DNA of 64,000 bases from Tetmemena sp. SeJ-2015 (GCA_027382625.1 JAJKFJ010023691.1:27504-91503); one strand, 5' to 3'; shown: positions 21,754-34,469, counted from the stretch's first letter. Notes: a model not told the origin generated them from the letters alone. A program made the numbers and translations.

Positions 21754-24700
21754 ATGAACGCTAATTCACACAATAAAACTGGTCCTCCAAATGAAGACCA
21801 GAAAGCTCTCACAGTAAATAATCAAGGGTAAGAAATGTGGTGCTCACTTACAGTAAACATATTTATGAAAGTGGAGATTTTAATCCAAATTTTACTAAAT
21901 TAAGATGACTATGAGTCATAATTGACCCAATTTTGTACAGAAATGATCCACATGCGCCATAAGTCAATGCTATAAAATAATAACATTTAAACTTACGACC
22001 ACAATAAAAGTGTTATCTTTAAATTTTGATATATGCAACCCAGAAGCTGTATGACCCAGAATTTTTCGGATACCAGTTGAATCTTATCCTATTATACTCT
22101 TGACTATATTATCTCTCTAGATATATTTTAATTGAAGCAGAAGGACAACGGAGCTGGCTAAATAGCCTTTGCAACATATAACGAGAGTTTGAGGAACAAC
22201 TAGGGCTTCAGGCACAGGATCGCCATCAAAATTAAAGTGAAGTGCAACGTCACCTAGCCTGGCGAGAACCTCAGAGTCACTGGCTCATGTATTGAATTCG
22301 GGAATTGGAATCCACAAGCTAGTCCAGTGAACTAAATATAACCACTATTATTCGTTTTCCCAATAAGTGTTAAGCACCAATGCTAAAGATTTCCCTATTT
22401 GGAAGGGACTGATCTAAGTTGACCCAAACCAGTTGGCAAGGAAGAGCATCTTAGAATACAAGTATGTAGTCTGCTTGGAGGCGAATGGCTTACCCAAGAA
22501 GTGGGAGCCAATTACAGGCAATAGAGTAATTGACCTCCTCAATAATAAAGAAGTGATCATCGAGGATGTATTTGGCGACCCTCATCATCTCAGAGAGGAG
22601 CTCACACTCTACAAATCCCGCAAATCTTAGGAACTAATCTCAGAGGAGTAGGAAGTGTCTGCAGACTTTGGCTCATCTGACTTGTTCTGTGAGTCGCCAG
22701 CATATGGCCAAAAGCTAGTAAAGAAAGTGAGAGAGCTTAAAAACGTGGCTGAGTAATATAACCAAATCAAGTAGCAGAAGAAGCAAATGTCTACATCGAA
22801 GCAGTCATAGCAACACCTTAATTTGGCCTATGCTACTTAAGTCCAAGGAAAGCCATCTGCCTTCCCCAATCTAGTAGAAGATAAAAATTGTATCAACATG
22901 TCAATTAGACTTTTAGCTTATTTTGAGAAGGAATAGGCTCTGACTTCTTGAGCAACAAGCACTTGTTAATTAACTATATTTTATGTAAACTTGTACATGA
23001 AGCAGGAATCGTTGACCCCCTAGGAGCAAAGAGAGTTGAGTAGACATCTGTCAGGCAAACATCTAGACGGCTTAGAGCAGCCGAGTCTGAGATTACACAT
23101 TATAATCTCTCTATTTCTATCTGAGAAATAGTAACAGCGTGCCTGAGGAAGTTTTAGTGCAGAGGAGGAGAGTGGATGAGCAGGCAGCAGACGTAGATCA
23201 TCCTTCCTTGGAAGATAAGATGCTGAGGTCTCTGGAGGATGTGCACTCGAGCAGGAAGGAGTTCTTGAGGGTTAGTCAGTTGCAGTAATTCAACACTCTC
23301 AAAGAGCAGCAGATGAACTCTTCTTTAATAGAATGTCTAAAATTTATACTCTTAGGACGAAGATGCAGACTAGCTCAGTAGTGGACATCTTGAGATATCA
23401 ATAGAATTTGATATTATTAAGCACAATTGGACAATTGCCATTTTCAAGGTACTTGAGCTAAAACTTGGGTATAATACAAGACAACGAAGGGAGTCTCTCA
23501 GATGATGATAGCTCAGAGGAGGATGAGGAAGACACCCTACAGGAGGAAGACTTCCGCATCTTCTAGGACATCAGGATTAATAATTTTTAACAATATGGAT
23601 AACAGCTGATGATGTGGTGATAGTGGCTAGCTTCAAGCTGCCAATAAGTTTGGACAAGGACCCAACTGCACCCCTAGGATGGAGAGTTAGAAATTCTCGC
23701 TCTCTTCTCTATCCAACCATGTTCAAGCTCAGAGAGCAATCTAAGTTATTTAGAAAAATTTATCTTCTCTAAAAATATCTAGAATGGTAAAGATTCTTTG
23801 GATAGGTTGGCCTGGAGTGATTCCAGAGTCAGCTGAGGAGTAGCAGCAAATCACTGATCTCCTGAAGGAATATAACTGCATCCCTGCCTTCTTTGATGCT
23901 GAGACTATAGAGTAGTATCTATATTATCATGAGACAGTTCTAAGGCCATTGTTCCATAACTTCAAAGGCCTTAACGTATAGTAATTTAACTGTGCTATAC
24001 TTGACAATTGTGAAATCATTTAAACGACTTTGAATATCTGGGTAAGCAAGAGCACTGGCAGAAGTACCAATTTGTGAACTCTAAGTTCGCTAGTATAATT
24101 AGAGAGACTAAGTAAGAGAAGGAGATGATTTGGGTAAACTTACTAAAAGCTCATAGACTTATTCACTCATTCGTAATGATAGCATATAATTTACATGACA
24201 ATTACTTGCTGCTGGTGCCAACATATGTGATTAGGAAAGATATAGGAGCGAATATAGGATTCTCTATGCACTGCCCTTTCCCATCCTCAGACATTTATAA
24301 GATGTTCCCCTATCGAGGTGAGGTCCTCAAGTCTCTCATTAAAATGATATTGCAATTTATTTTATTAAATTATTTATCTCTGTTGTCTTGCAGCCTAATT
24401 GGCTTCCATCAGTTTGAGTATGCTCGTAACTTCTACACTGCTTGCAGAAGAATCCTAGGTCTCAATCATGAATTCAAGAAAGGAGGATTTCTAGCCATTG
24501 AATGTTTCGGCAGATCAGTGATGCTGCGCATTTCTCATATAGGAATTATGGAGGATGATATCTTGACTATGCTTAACTCCTAGCAGGCTCACAATTTTGC
24601 AAAAGCACTCTCCTAAAATGTTATTCACTTATCATAATAAGTGGAATGAGTGAGTGCACGTTTTATAATTATTGATTGGGAAAAGGAAGCATGTTATATC

Positions 24701-27177
24701 AAGCATAGATAGATTCCACCCAATCAGTGGACTCAAGAATAAACTACTAGCCTATTAAAAGTTTCTTAGAGAGTACCCAACCTACAGGCAAAACACTTGC
24801 CTCATACAGTTTGTCATTCCTTCTGACTGCCCCAGGTGCCAACTCTCTCAATCTGAAAATTAATTAATCTTACATTGAAGTCTTAATCAAAAGTTAAATT
24901 AATGCTCTCACTAGATTATTAACCAAACTAGACACGAGCTACTGCAGTTAGTGTAAGAAATCCAAGAAGAATTCGGGAAGGGTTGCATTTACTATGTAGA
25001 GTAAGATCTAACTATGGAGCAGCGCATGGCACTCTGGAATGTCACTAACCTGCTGCTTATCACAACTTTGAGAGATGGATAGTGTCTTCCCCCACTTCTT
25101 AAAATAATGATGAGTAACTTTAAATTCAACTTGAGTTCATCACTGTGAAGAAGTATACTAGCAAGAGTAACAAGGCCGCTGTAGTTATATCTGAATTCTC
25201 TGGCTGCAATAGAGCCCTAGGAGGTAATCTCAAGATTAGCCACAACTCAAAGTGTCAAACTTAATTATGATAATCTGGATTAAGCTTATTCCTTTTAAGT
25301 ACGTATAAATAACTTTCGTCAATCCGTTCAATGTGGAGGAGATATCTAGGAATATAGACTTGGCCCTACAGATGTCGCCCGAGGAAAAGGAGTAGAGATT
25401 CAAACTTGCTTACAACTACATCTCCAAACACTCTACGCTGAAATGGGCAGAGTCTTTCATCCGAGAGATGAAGCGCTCACATCTCGGGGTGGGAGAGAAT
25501 CTCACAAACTACATGATTAAAGTAATTTAGACTACTGATGCTTATATAAGACTTATGATAATCGGGTTTGGATTGAATTAGACGATCATAAAGACTAGAG
25601 AGGGCTTTCAAGAACTTAAAGAAAGCATAGTAGAGGCTAACTATGCTAGAAGCATCAGCCGACTAATCATCATAGATCAGGAAGGAGTAGTTTTAAATTG
25701 CATTATCTTCTAATTATATATTGAGTGCTTCCTATGAGAGGAGGCACAGTTAATAAGCAGCTGCAAGAGCCATCGCCTTCTGTGATTGAGATACTTAATT
25801 AGCTCACCAAGGACGACCGTAACCAGGTGTTTGTGATTAGTTCTGAGATAAAGAGCTTGCTGCATAAATGGTACGCACTGAAAGCGCCTAAGTTAGGACT
25901 GGCAGCTGAGAATGGATTCTTTTGGCGTACTTGCAGTGAAGCCAAGGATGAGCATACATGGGTGAAGCTGCTGCCGAAAGTAGTAGATTTGTAAGTGTTA
26001 ACGATTTTTCTAATGTGATATGTAGTTGCTGGATTGAGTCAGTGAGGGACATCATGCAAAGCTATACTGAGAAGACAGATGGAGCCTATATAGAGGAGAA
26101 AGAGGCCATGATTATCTGGAACTACAGAGACACAGACCCTGAGTTTGGTAACTGGCAGGCTAAGGAACTCACTTCTCACCTTGAGCATGTGTTTTGCAAT
26201 CTGCCCATTGAAATAATCCATGGCAAGAAGTGCCTTGAAGTAGTACCTAACCAACTCAAGAAAGTAAAATTAACAGTTAAAAATTATAATTCTTCCTCAG
26301 GTCAAACTTAAAATGAACTTTACTTAATTATTCACTCTCTAATTATGTTGATAACTTGTGAAGCTGCTTCTGGAATCTCTTTCAAAGAAGTTCCCATTTG
26401 ACTTTGTACTGTACATTGGAGATGAGATAGGGAATGAGCCAGTCTTTACCTACCTCAATAACAAGAAGCACTAGAACTCTAAGTCTCTCTCAGGGGTAAG
26501 TCTCTTTCACTTTGGTTAAGTCTCTTCATAGATGGCATCAGTGTACACTTGCACCATTGGCAGGAAGGTGACTCAGGCTAAGTACTTCCTGAATGAGATG
26601 GATAACGTAGTCCATTTACTAGAGTCACTTAACAACAGCACTCTCATCTCCTAGAGGAACAAGTCCTTCGCAGACATGCGCAAGATGGACCCACAGAACA
26701 AGAGTGGCATGATAAATGCAATTTGAGTATGTTCGCTATCATTTAATATGATGCTGTACTCGGGCAAGAAAGGGGCTGGGCAAAGTGGCAAACTAGGTGG
26801 AGCAGGTGGCAGTGGAGTTGGCTCTATTAATCCAGGACTTATCAAGAGGAATGGGACTCAGCTACTTTACAGAAACATAGGTGGGTTAATTGGCGCTCAT
26901 GGCAGCAACGGAGGCGCCAAGGCTTCTGCAGGCTTAATTAACTAAGCTTAGATGCCTCCTAAGGCGGGGAGTGGGGTTCTTATGCCCACTAATTATGCAT
27001 ATAAAACTATAATTCAACTACATTCTAAGTTATTCTTATTTTGTGAATGACTTCAACGATTCGTTGTCTGAAGAGGATAGCGAGAACTATATCGGCTCGG
27101 GCAACTCCTCCAATCTCAGCAACACAGACCAGCACCACTTCTCAAAGAAGATCCTCAAGAACCTTGGCTAAACTTGA
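21754..27177 (+). CDS. CBM20-trehalose-6-phosphate synthase/phosphatase-like protein
   Basis: ATG 21754, TGA 27175-27177. Domains in order: a CBM20 starch/glycogen-binding module (IEFGNWNPQAS; IWKGLIQVDP; EYKYVVCLEA; KKWEPITGNR); a linker with an acidic patch (DDDSSEEDEED); a GT20 trehalose-6-phosphate synthase domain (ILWIGWPGVIPES; HDNYLLLVPTYV; IGFSMHCPFPSSDIYKMFPY; LIGFHQFEYARNF; DRFHPISGLKNKLLAYQKFL; WNVTNLLLITTLRDG; ISEFSGCNRALGG); and a HAD-type phosphatase-like domain (LIIIDQEGVVL; VFVISSEIKSLLHKW; LGLAAENGFFWR; KCLEVVPNQLKK; FDFVLYIGDEIGNEPVF). Key catalytic motifs in both enzymatic domains are altered (see findings), so a regulatory or glycan-sensing role is possible. Many IESs interrupt it: TTGAA, AGTG, TCTGAGA, TA, TCT, ATGAT and TTAT pointers are visible. 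The Gly-rich tail before the C-terminus is unusual. Confidence 0.88.
22077..22136 (+). other. IES with pointer TTGAA
   Basis: TTGAA at 22077-22081 and 22132-22136. Excision gives FGYQLKQKDNGAG in frame, removing an in-frame TGA. Confidence 0.75.
22326..22369 (+). other. IES in CBM20 domain, pointer AGTG
   Basis: AGTG at 22326-22329 and 22366-22369. Excision gives NPQASPVLSTNAKDFPIW, the expected CBM20 strand spacing. Confidence 0.8.
23086..23126 (+). other. IES with 7-bp pointer TCTGAGA
   Basis: TCTGAGA at 23086-23092 and 23120-23126; excision gives PSLRNSNSVPEEV in frame. Confidence 0.8.
26709..26752 (+). other. IES with pointer ATGAT
   Basis: ATGAT at 26709-26713 and 26748-26752; excision bypasses TGA and joins NKSGM to MLYSGKKG. 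Confidence 0.75.
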
Positions 27178-27563
27178 CCTGCACTAAGAAGAAGTATAAT
27201 TGGGAATAATAAACACTGCTGTAATTATTTATTTTCCTTATGCCCTTTTAAATTTCATATTCAGACCTTTCTCAATATCTATTTTACACATTTATTATAA
27301 TGCTTAACAACTTAATGAAGTTCAAGTAGAAGTAATAATGATCTATTCTTTTATTCTATAAGTAAATAAAAGATTATTAAGATTAAAAGAGAAAGTTTTT
27401 GAAAAAGAAAAAGAGTGAGAGAGCAAATTAAAACTAAGAGTTATTTATGACATAGCCATCCAAAGAATAAATTGAGAATTTATTTTTACCCTCAATTTAT
27501 AATTAATCTTTAATATACGATCTTTGTAAAATTTATTAAAAAATACACACACAGAGAAGAGAT
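27178..27563. other. Intergenic, AT-rich
   Basis: No coding frame supported between the trehalose gene and MCM8. Confidence 0.5.
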
Positions 27564-30500
27564 ATGCCCCAGTACCCCAACAGCTATAATTACAGAGAAG
27601 GTGGAGAAGGGAATAGTGCTGGACCACCTGGCCACTATCAGTCTAGAGGAAATTACAATGGAGGTTATAACAACTACAGAGGTGGAGGAGGAGGTTAGTT
27701 CCACGGGAGATCCTCAAATCCGCAGCCGAACAGCTATGGAAAATTCACTAACTACAACAGAGACGGCGAAGGTGGCGGGGGAAGATAGTACAATTCAGGC
27801 TACAACTCTGAATACTCCAACCGAGGAGATAATAGAAACGATGGAGCAGGCTATCAGAGTTAAAGTGCGATTCCATCTCCAAGCAAACCTGAGAGAGATC
27901 CCATGATAGAGTAGCTTATTCAAGAATACCGAGAGAAGAGTAAACTTCTCTATCGCTGGCCTAAATACTTTCCCCATGAGGCTCAAAAGAACGACTTTGA
28001 TGTAATCTTTGAGTAATACCTTTTTCATTCTCTCTTTAGGCGAATGACTTCAAGCATCTGTGCATCCAGGTTTTCTTCGAGGCTTTTGCGATGGAGGAGT
28101 ATTAGAAGTATTTGGAGTGGGAGAAGAAGGAAGACACTAATTTTGAATCAGTTGTGGTGTACATCAATTACATGTCTCTACACAGCTGTGGGAATGCCAA
28201 CATCAAGCAGTTCCTAGATTTCGTTTACGAGCACCCCACAGATGTGATTCAGTGCATCGCTATAGCCTTAGATAATGTGCGTTACTTTGTACTGCGCCTG
28301 TAAGACAGCAAGCTAGTGACAGTCCGCTTCACTAATTTCAACTAGATCTACGCACTTGGAGCCATTAAGAGTCACTTGATTGGCAAGTTTGTTTGCTTAA
28401 GAGGGACTGCCCTCAGAGTGAGCACTATCAAGGTGCTCGTTCAGTCTATCATGTTCAGCTGTCACGAGTGTAAAGCGCAGATCGTCATTCATTTCATTGA
28501 TGGCAAGGTAAGTTTGCAAGAAAGGAGATACTTTGTATTTTTCTTAATGCTCTGCTTTGGTGATTTGGGTATTAACACATTTGTAGTGGGAGACTCCGAA
28601 CAGATGCATAAACTTGGACTGCAGATCACGCATCTTCAACCCTGAGAAGCACTCTGCAAAGACTGCCTTCTATCAGAGACTGAGAGTGCAGGAGATAGAG
28701 AACGATATGAAGGACATCAATGCTGGCAAGTTACCCAAGACTATTGACTGCGAGATCAGAGATGATCTTATTGACACCATTATCAGCGGAGACATAGTCA
28801 CGATATGTGGTATCATGAAAACTGAAATGCAAAACGACATGAAGGGCTTTGGAGGAGGCAAGAACAAAAACAAAGCACTTCATGCCAGCTACATTGATGT
28901 CAACTCTATCCGCAACTCCAACGCTGAATACTTCCTATCTGCTAACACCAATGATTAGAAGAAAATACTTTGCTTAATGATATTATTTGTAATGAGGCAT
29001 CTGGATAGTCAATAACAATGAACGGGAACAAGGTTCACATCCAGGACTTGTCCAGCATTCACAAGATATCAGAGCGCAAGGATATCTTCTACTTACTCAT
29101 CAAGTCTCTCTGTCCTTCCATCTACGGCCATGAGCTAGTCAAGGCAGGTCTGTTGCTAGCCATGTTTGGAGGTACCGACAACAGGATTAAGAACAAGAAC
29201 GAGTTTTCTGACTACATCATCCAGAATGAGCAGAAGAACAGCAACGGAGCCAACAACCAGGACAACAACGACGACGAGGACGACAAGAACTCCAATTGCA
29301 GGCCTGATATTCACATGCTAATGGTGGGAGACCCAGGTCTTGGTAAGTCGCAGATGCTGAAGCACATCATAAACGTAGCTCCGAGAGGAGTCTATGTCTG
29401 CGGTAACTCAACTACTAATGCTGGTCTCACTGCTACCTTGATAAGAGACTAGTTCACAAATGAGTAGACTCTCGAGGCAGGAGCCCTTGTGCTCAGTGAT
29501 CTGGGAATATGCTGCATCGACGAGTTTGATAAGATGACTAGTGATTAGAATTCCCTGCTAGAGGCTATGGAACAGCAGACTATCTCAATTGCTAAAGGAG
29601 GTATATTGGGTTCCTTATCTGCTAGATGCAGTGTCATAGCTTGTGCAAATCCCCATACCGGTCATTACAATAGATCCAGGACAATCCTAGAAAATATAAG
29701 AGTAGCTCCAGCTATTCTCTCAAGATTTGACTTAGTGTTCCTGCTTTTGGACGATCCAGATCTGTAGAGGGATAGGAAGTTGAGTGAGCATGTGATGCGG
29801 CTTCACTCTAAGAACAGGAAGAGGAAGTTCGACATGTTCACGAGTGACTAGGAGGAGAAGAGCACAACCAATGCTGCTGGTAGTCAATCCGGAAGTGGGG
29901 CCTATCTCACAGAGTTTTAAAACATGGACAAGGTAGTAAAGAGAATGAAGTACACTGACTCGGCTTGTTCCTCTCAGGTAGCAATTGACGAGGATGATAT
30001 TCAAGAGATAGTGATGCACTCATCCCAGCCCACGAACAAGGAGCAAGAAGTCTAGTATGCATCACTCACCTAGAAGATAAAGACGCTTCTGGAAAAGATA
30101 AAGGAGTCTGAGATCATAGACCCACAGATGATGAAAAAATATATCTGCTTCGCCAAGCACACAGTCTTCCCCAAACTTACGATGGAGGCCTGCGAAGTCA
30201 TCAAGGAATTCTACATCTCACTCAGAATTAACGCTCACAATAACGCTAACTCACTTCCCACCACTTCAAGACAACTCGATTCCTTGATTAGACTAAGTGA
30301 GGCTAGAGCGAAGCTAGAGTTTAGAAACCTAGTGACCAAGCAAGACGCAATTGAGGTGGTGCAAGTGGTTTAGGAATCTCAGTTTGATGCATGCTACCAA
30401 GAGATGATGAGTGTAAGCGCCAACATGAATTTCAACAAACCTCCAGGCACTAACATAGGCCAAGGTGGCTTCTCAGTTGGCTAATACCAAAATCAGAACA

Positions 30501-30913
30501 GCAGCAACAATAACTATAACTCAGGTGGTGGAGGAGGTGGTAGTGGTGGTTACAGAAACAACAACTACTACTAGAATTCTAATAATCAATACGGAGGTGG
30601 AGGTGGTTCTCAAAGGTCTAACAGCAACTATGGCAACAAAGGAAATGGAGGAGGAGGTGCAGCTGGGAGAGGCCCTCAAATTGACACTAACAACGTGGGG
30701 ATGCTCTCTATAGCTAGGTAGACTAAGATATTTGTGGAGAGACTCAGAAATGAGGCTGACTATTAGCAGACTAAGGTCTTCTCTACTGATGATATGGTTA
30801 GGATAGGGAAGGAGATAAATTTGCAAGTAGGCGACTTCAAAACCTTCTTATAGAAGCTCAACAGTCAAAACATACTTATGATGAAGCCCAACAAATAGTG
30901 GGAGCTCGTCTGA
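27564..30913 (+). CDS. MCM8: MCM8-like AAA+ helicase
   Basis: ATG 27564, TGA 30911-30913 (QWELV). After a Gly/Asn-rich N-terminus come the MCM N-terminal domain with a zinc-finger pattern (SCHEC ... RCINLDC), then the AAA+ core: Walker [12 protein letters not shown], the [18 protein letters not shown] hairpin region, Walker [13 protein letters not shown], sensor 1 [11 protein letters not shown] and the [11 protein letters not shown] arginine finger. [23 protein letters not shown] and NSTT after VCG match MCM8 rather than MCM2-7. MCM8 acts with MCM9 in homologous recombination and meiosis. Interruptions: a 26-nt insert at about 28012-28038 with an AG pointer; a GTAAGT intron at 28508-28588; and a short insert at 28976-29022 whose edges are ambiguous. 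A Gly-rich insertion lies between the AAA+ and C-terminal winged-helix parts. Confidence 0.93.
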
Positions 30914-31084
30914 GATATTCAAACCGTTGGCAAGAAGATTACACTAGCAAGAGGCTTTTGTAAACGCTAATAATCATGATTAATTATCTTGAAAATTCTA
31001 TTCAAATGTTTTAGATTTATTCTCTCTAAAGTTCATTTTAATACGGTGCTTATATATAACTAGATAATTTTTTCTGATAAGTAA

Positions 31085-32246
31085 ATGAATAAGAGTAGTA
31101 ACAGAATATCCCGCTCAAAGTAAGACCTCAAAGCTCGCTTGGAGATCCTTCGAAATCGCCTCATTCACAGATTAAACAACCTCATAGCACGACCACCCAA
31201 ACGAGATACCTAACTCACAGCTCATCAAATAAGTAATCTGAAGCAGGGATTTGAAAATCTTCTATCAGCAGGGATGATAATGGTTCTCGCCAGGTCTCCA
31301 CCTCAAACCTACGAAGCCTTTTATGAGGTTTATGAATAGAATTTTGGTGAGGAAGAGGCCTAATTTATTGGAGAGAACCATAATTTGACAGATGAGGAGG
31401 AGGACTGCAAACCTTAGCTCTCACTAGAGTAAAGAAAGCAGTTTAAGGCTTTCAAAGAAGCAGGCTTCTTGTAAGCGGTGCTAGATGAGATAACTCACCA
31501 TTTGGCTTTTGAAAAGCAAATGCAAGCTTTACTCAACCCTCAAAATACATAAACAAATGAGCAAGGAACTTCAAAAGGAATATTACTTACTGCGTAGATT
31601 GAGAACTCAAACTCATAATAAAAAGGCTCAATAACATAATAAGAGGAAATTATAAATCCAGAAACAGAAATGTAATGTAACAAGATTAGTCATTAAGCTA
31701 ATTCAAAGACTTTGAAAGAGGAGTGTTAGCAAAGTCAAATCAGAAGAGAGTTAGTTAACTCAAAATACAAGAAAAATAACCAGCAAAAGGATTAAGAAGA
31801 GCTCATATAGACTTAAAAAGACAGATTTTCTTTTGAGGAAGAGCAGGAAGATGTTTGCATAAATGAAGAAGATGAAAATATTATCCAATTTTATGTTCTT
31901 TGAAATTTGTATGCTTCATTGACTATGTTAATGTATTTTGCAATTTTAGCATTTTTGATTAAATGAAAAGAATTATAGACACTTCAAGCTAAATGAGGGT
32001 TAGGAGTAAGATTCCTTGAATGATAGTGAGTTAGCAGGACTCAATTTGAGCTCTGATAGCAAAACTAGTGCATAAAAGACAATCACCGATTAACACAAAC
32101 AATACTTATAAATAAATAGTTAACACTCTACACAAACAGTAAAACTTCAATAAAGAGCGGTGTATAGTTATAGATAAGAAGAAGAGGATGACTAAGACGA
32201 AGAGATGCTGTTGGATGAGGATTTACTAGACTGCCTTTCAGATTGA
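31085..32246 (+). CDS. Gln/Glu-rich hypothetical protein
   Basis: ATG 31085 (MNKSSNRISRSKQDLKARLE), TGA 32244-32246. The N-terminal 150 residues are helical and well mixed in composition (LRNRLIHRLNNLIARPP; YEAFYEVYEQNFGEEEA). The C-terminal half is Gln-rich and ends in an acidic run (EEEDDQDEEMLLDEDLLD). One IES (31872-31969) with pointer ATGAAAA must be removed. I do not recognise the family. Confidence 0.6.
31872..31969 (+). other. IES (91 nt) with 7-bp pointer ATGAAAA
   Basis: ATGAAAA at 31872-31878 and 31963-31969. Excision removes TGA codons and joins NEEDEK to NYRHFKLNE. Confidence 0.8.
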
Positions 32247-32397
32247 AACCTAAAGTATATATCATGAAAACATTCCCTATTTAGGGATTTATATCAGATC
32301 ATATACCTATAATTGAAAAATTGCTTATAGTCTCTTATATGATCAAATTTTTAGAGCCATAGATTAAAATTAAAGTCTTAAAGCTTCTCGAATAAAC

Positions 32398-33732
32398 ATG
32401 GCCAAGAAAGCAAATCCATAGGAACTGCAAAAGATGTACCAGTTCTTGTAGTCATAAACCAACCACCCAGCCAACTCACCTGTAGTGAAGAGTCCCAGCT
32501 TCAACCCTCCAAACTTAGTGATACCCAAAAAGTAAACTACATTCCAGCACCAAGATCTCTTAGAAGCTGAAGATGAGGAAATCGATGAAAGCAAACTCAC
32601 TCCAGTCTAGAAAATTTCATAGTTATTTCAGTTTTAATCTTTGACCTGTTTTGAAAAATTAAGAGACTGCTGCCTTGGAATTTCACTTCGCACTTGCAGA
32701 GGCAGCCTGAGGTGAATCCAGAGACGGATTTGTAATCTCCAGTTTAAGACTTGCAGCGCTACATGGTTCTAAATAACTACTCTACTCTCTTTAAGGATTT
32801 CGTAGATGCAGTTTATGAGAATGACTATCAAGCTATGAGAGAGGTATGCGAGCCTAGCTTAGCTAAGAGAATTGCTGAAGGCAGAGAGCAAGTATAGAAA
32901 AACTACCTAGCAAGCAGTAAGCCATCTTAAAAGGGTTAAGTGAAGAAGGTGTCATTCAAAAATGGAGAAGTAGTGGTGGAAGATAAATCATGCTAGGAAT
33001 AGAATGAGGATCAATTTGAGAAACGCTACGAGCTTAAGATAGAGAATAACAGAAAGGGTTTTGATCAGAGTGAGCTATATCTCTTCAAAATTGAGAACTA
33101 CTTGCTGATTGGCACTGATATCAATAGAGAGATAGTAAAAAGGGGCAAGCCTGGAGAATTTCAGTTTGAAATTGATCCAATTACTCTCACTTTATCATTG
33201 ATTGAATATTTCAGTTAGAGCAGGAGGAGATAAAGATTTAGATTCCAAATGGGAAAATTGACCCAGAGACCAAGCAGAAGCTCTTTGATGACAAGGAGCT
33301 TTAAGTAAAGCGGCTAATGAACACAAAAATAGATAACAGGAACTCGAAACTCATCCTCATGATGCGCTTGCACCTTCACATAACGACATATCTTAACATG
33401 TACCTAAATTTAGCAAAAGTTAAGAATTCATAAGCAGATGTATGGATAGTTTATGGGATCCTGAATAAGGTTAGGCAGTTTTAGGAGCTCCTTTGTCTCA
33501 CAAGGAGTCTCCATCTATGAAGAAGACTCTTAAATTAAACTTGATAGCACTTATTAAACTATATACTCACGTGATGATTGTAGATAAATTAGTAAGCGAA
33601 TCTTATGTTGCAGATTCTTTGAGGGACATCAAAGAGCAATAAACCGAGAAACTGGTGAGGAGCTTTGGACGTGACTCAGAGATGTACATAAGCGACTTCG
33701 ATAACTTCATGAGGGGGAACCCATTTATGTGA
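32398..33732 (+). CDS. Possible mitochondrial mL45/Tim44-like protein
   Basis: ATG 32398 (MAKKANPQELQKMYQF) and an N-terminal region with NPPNLVIPKKQTTF. After removal of two IESs the core reads YMVLNNYSTLFKDFVDAVYE, then YELKIENNRKGFDQSELYLF and MRLHLHITTYLNMYLNLAK. The length, the early helix-rich core and the CEPSLAKRI segment suggest the Tim44/mL45 fold, but this is a weak resemblance. The C-terminus is ambiguous: one frame reaches TGA at 33730-33732, while another ends earlier or passes through a GAGG-bounded insert. Its antisense ORF at 32370-32600 is a shadow. Confidence 0.6.
32611..32660 (+). other. IES (44 nt) with pointer AAAATT
   Basis: AAAATT at 32611-32616 and 32655-32660; excision joins LTPVQKI to KRLLPWNF in frame. 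Confidence 0.75.
33158..33216 (+). other. IES (50 nt) with 9-bp pointer ATTTCAGTT
   Basis: ATTTCAGTT at 33158-33166 and 33208-33216; excision joins KPGEFQ to LEQEEIKIQIPNG in frame. Confidence 0.85.
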
Positions 33733-33889
33733 TGCAAACTGAAAAGACAAATAAGAGTGGAAATGCTTTTGAAATATTTAAAGGAGTAGCAGAAATTTAT
33801 CGATAAGTTAGTTATTTAATTAAAAGATCATTCTCATGTTGTATACTATGAATTTCACGTCTTTCCAAATTAAGTTCCTAATTGATTGC

Positions 33890-34469
33890 TCACACGTTAG
33901 TCTATTTGTACATTTTGGTATCTAGGATTTTCTTCCCGCACATGCTGCAAATGCCTTTAAGGTAACTGCAGTTAGCGCAGTAGTAATGGCCAGGCATTAA
34001 CTTCGCGACCTTACATATTCTGCACTTGCTTGCAGTCGGGTCGAACCTAAATTAGCGATTAGTAATTTGCTTTATCAATCGTCCTTACTTGACCTTTGAT
34101 TTTCCAAGAGCCATGTTCATTCCACTAATTGCCCTAGAGTCGCTTCCGATAAGGGTAGGTTCATCAACCTTAGCATTAAGTAACACTGATTGCTTGCTAA
34201 GTTTTCCTATTCCACCCAGTCCCCCAAACTTCGGGCCTATCCCTCCACTTCCACTTGCTGTACTTACCGAGGCAGTCGCTAGTGCTCTCCCCTCTTTCTT
34301 TTCTTCCTCTTTTTCCTCTGCCTTGACAGCTTCATTTTCTCTAGTGACTGGACGCTAAGCCACATCTGGAGTGATCACTCGCTTCAATTTCTTCTCACCT
34401 ATTCAAATCTATTAGACTTCTCACGCACTAAGAAGAATAAATATGTTTCTTACATTTATCACAAACCAT
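33890..34469 (-). CDS. CRIPT: CRIPT homolog
   Basis: ATG 34467-34469, TGA 33890-33892. After two GT...AG introns the protein reads MVCDKCEKKLKRVITPD, a low-complexity insert, then KFDPTASKCRICKVAK, HYYCANCSYLKGICSMCGKK and ILDTKMYKQTNV. This matches the whole CRIPT zinc-binding framework (CxxC at the N-terminus, paired CxxC motifs at the C-terminus). CRIPT is a small conserved protein of the minor spliceosome and the PDZ-binding literature. The middle carries an acidic and Gly/Ala-rich insertion of about 70 residues absent from animal CRIPT. No IES was needed. Confidence 0.93.

Noticed and set aside
27601..27906. Separate ORF at the start of the MCM8 region
   Set aside because: It is a shifted frame of the Gly/Asn-rich MCM8 N-terminus, which reads [14 protein letters not shown] from ATG 27564.
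32370..32600. Minus-strand 76-residue hydrophobic ORF
   Set aside because: The plus strand here encodes a continuous, better supported protein starting at ATG 32398 (NPPNLVIPKKQTTF) that joins in frame to the downstream exons through an AAAATT pointer. The minus ORF also lacks an ATG.
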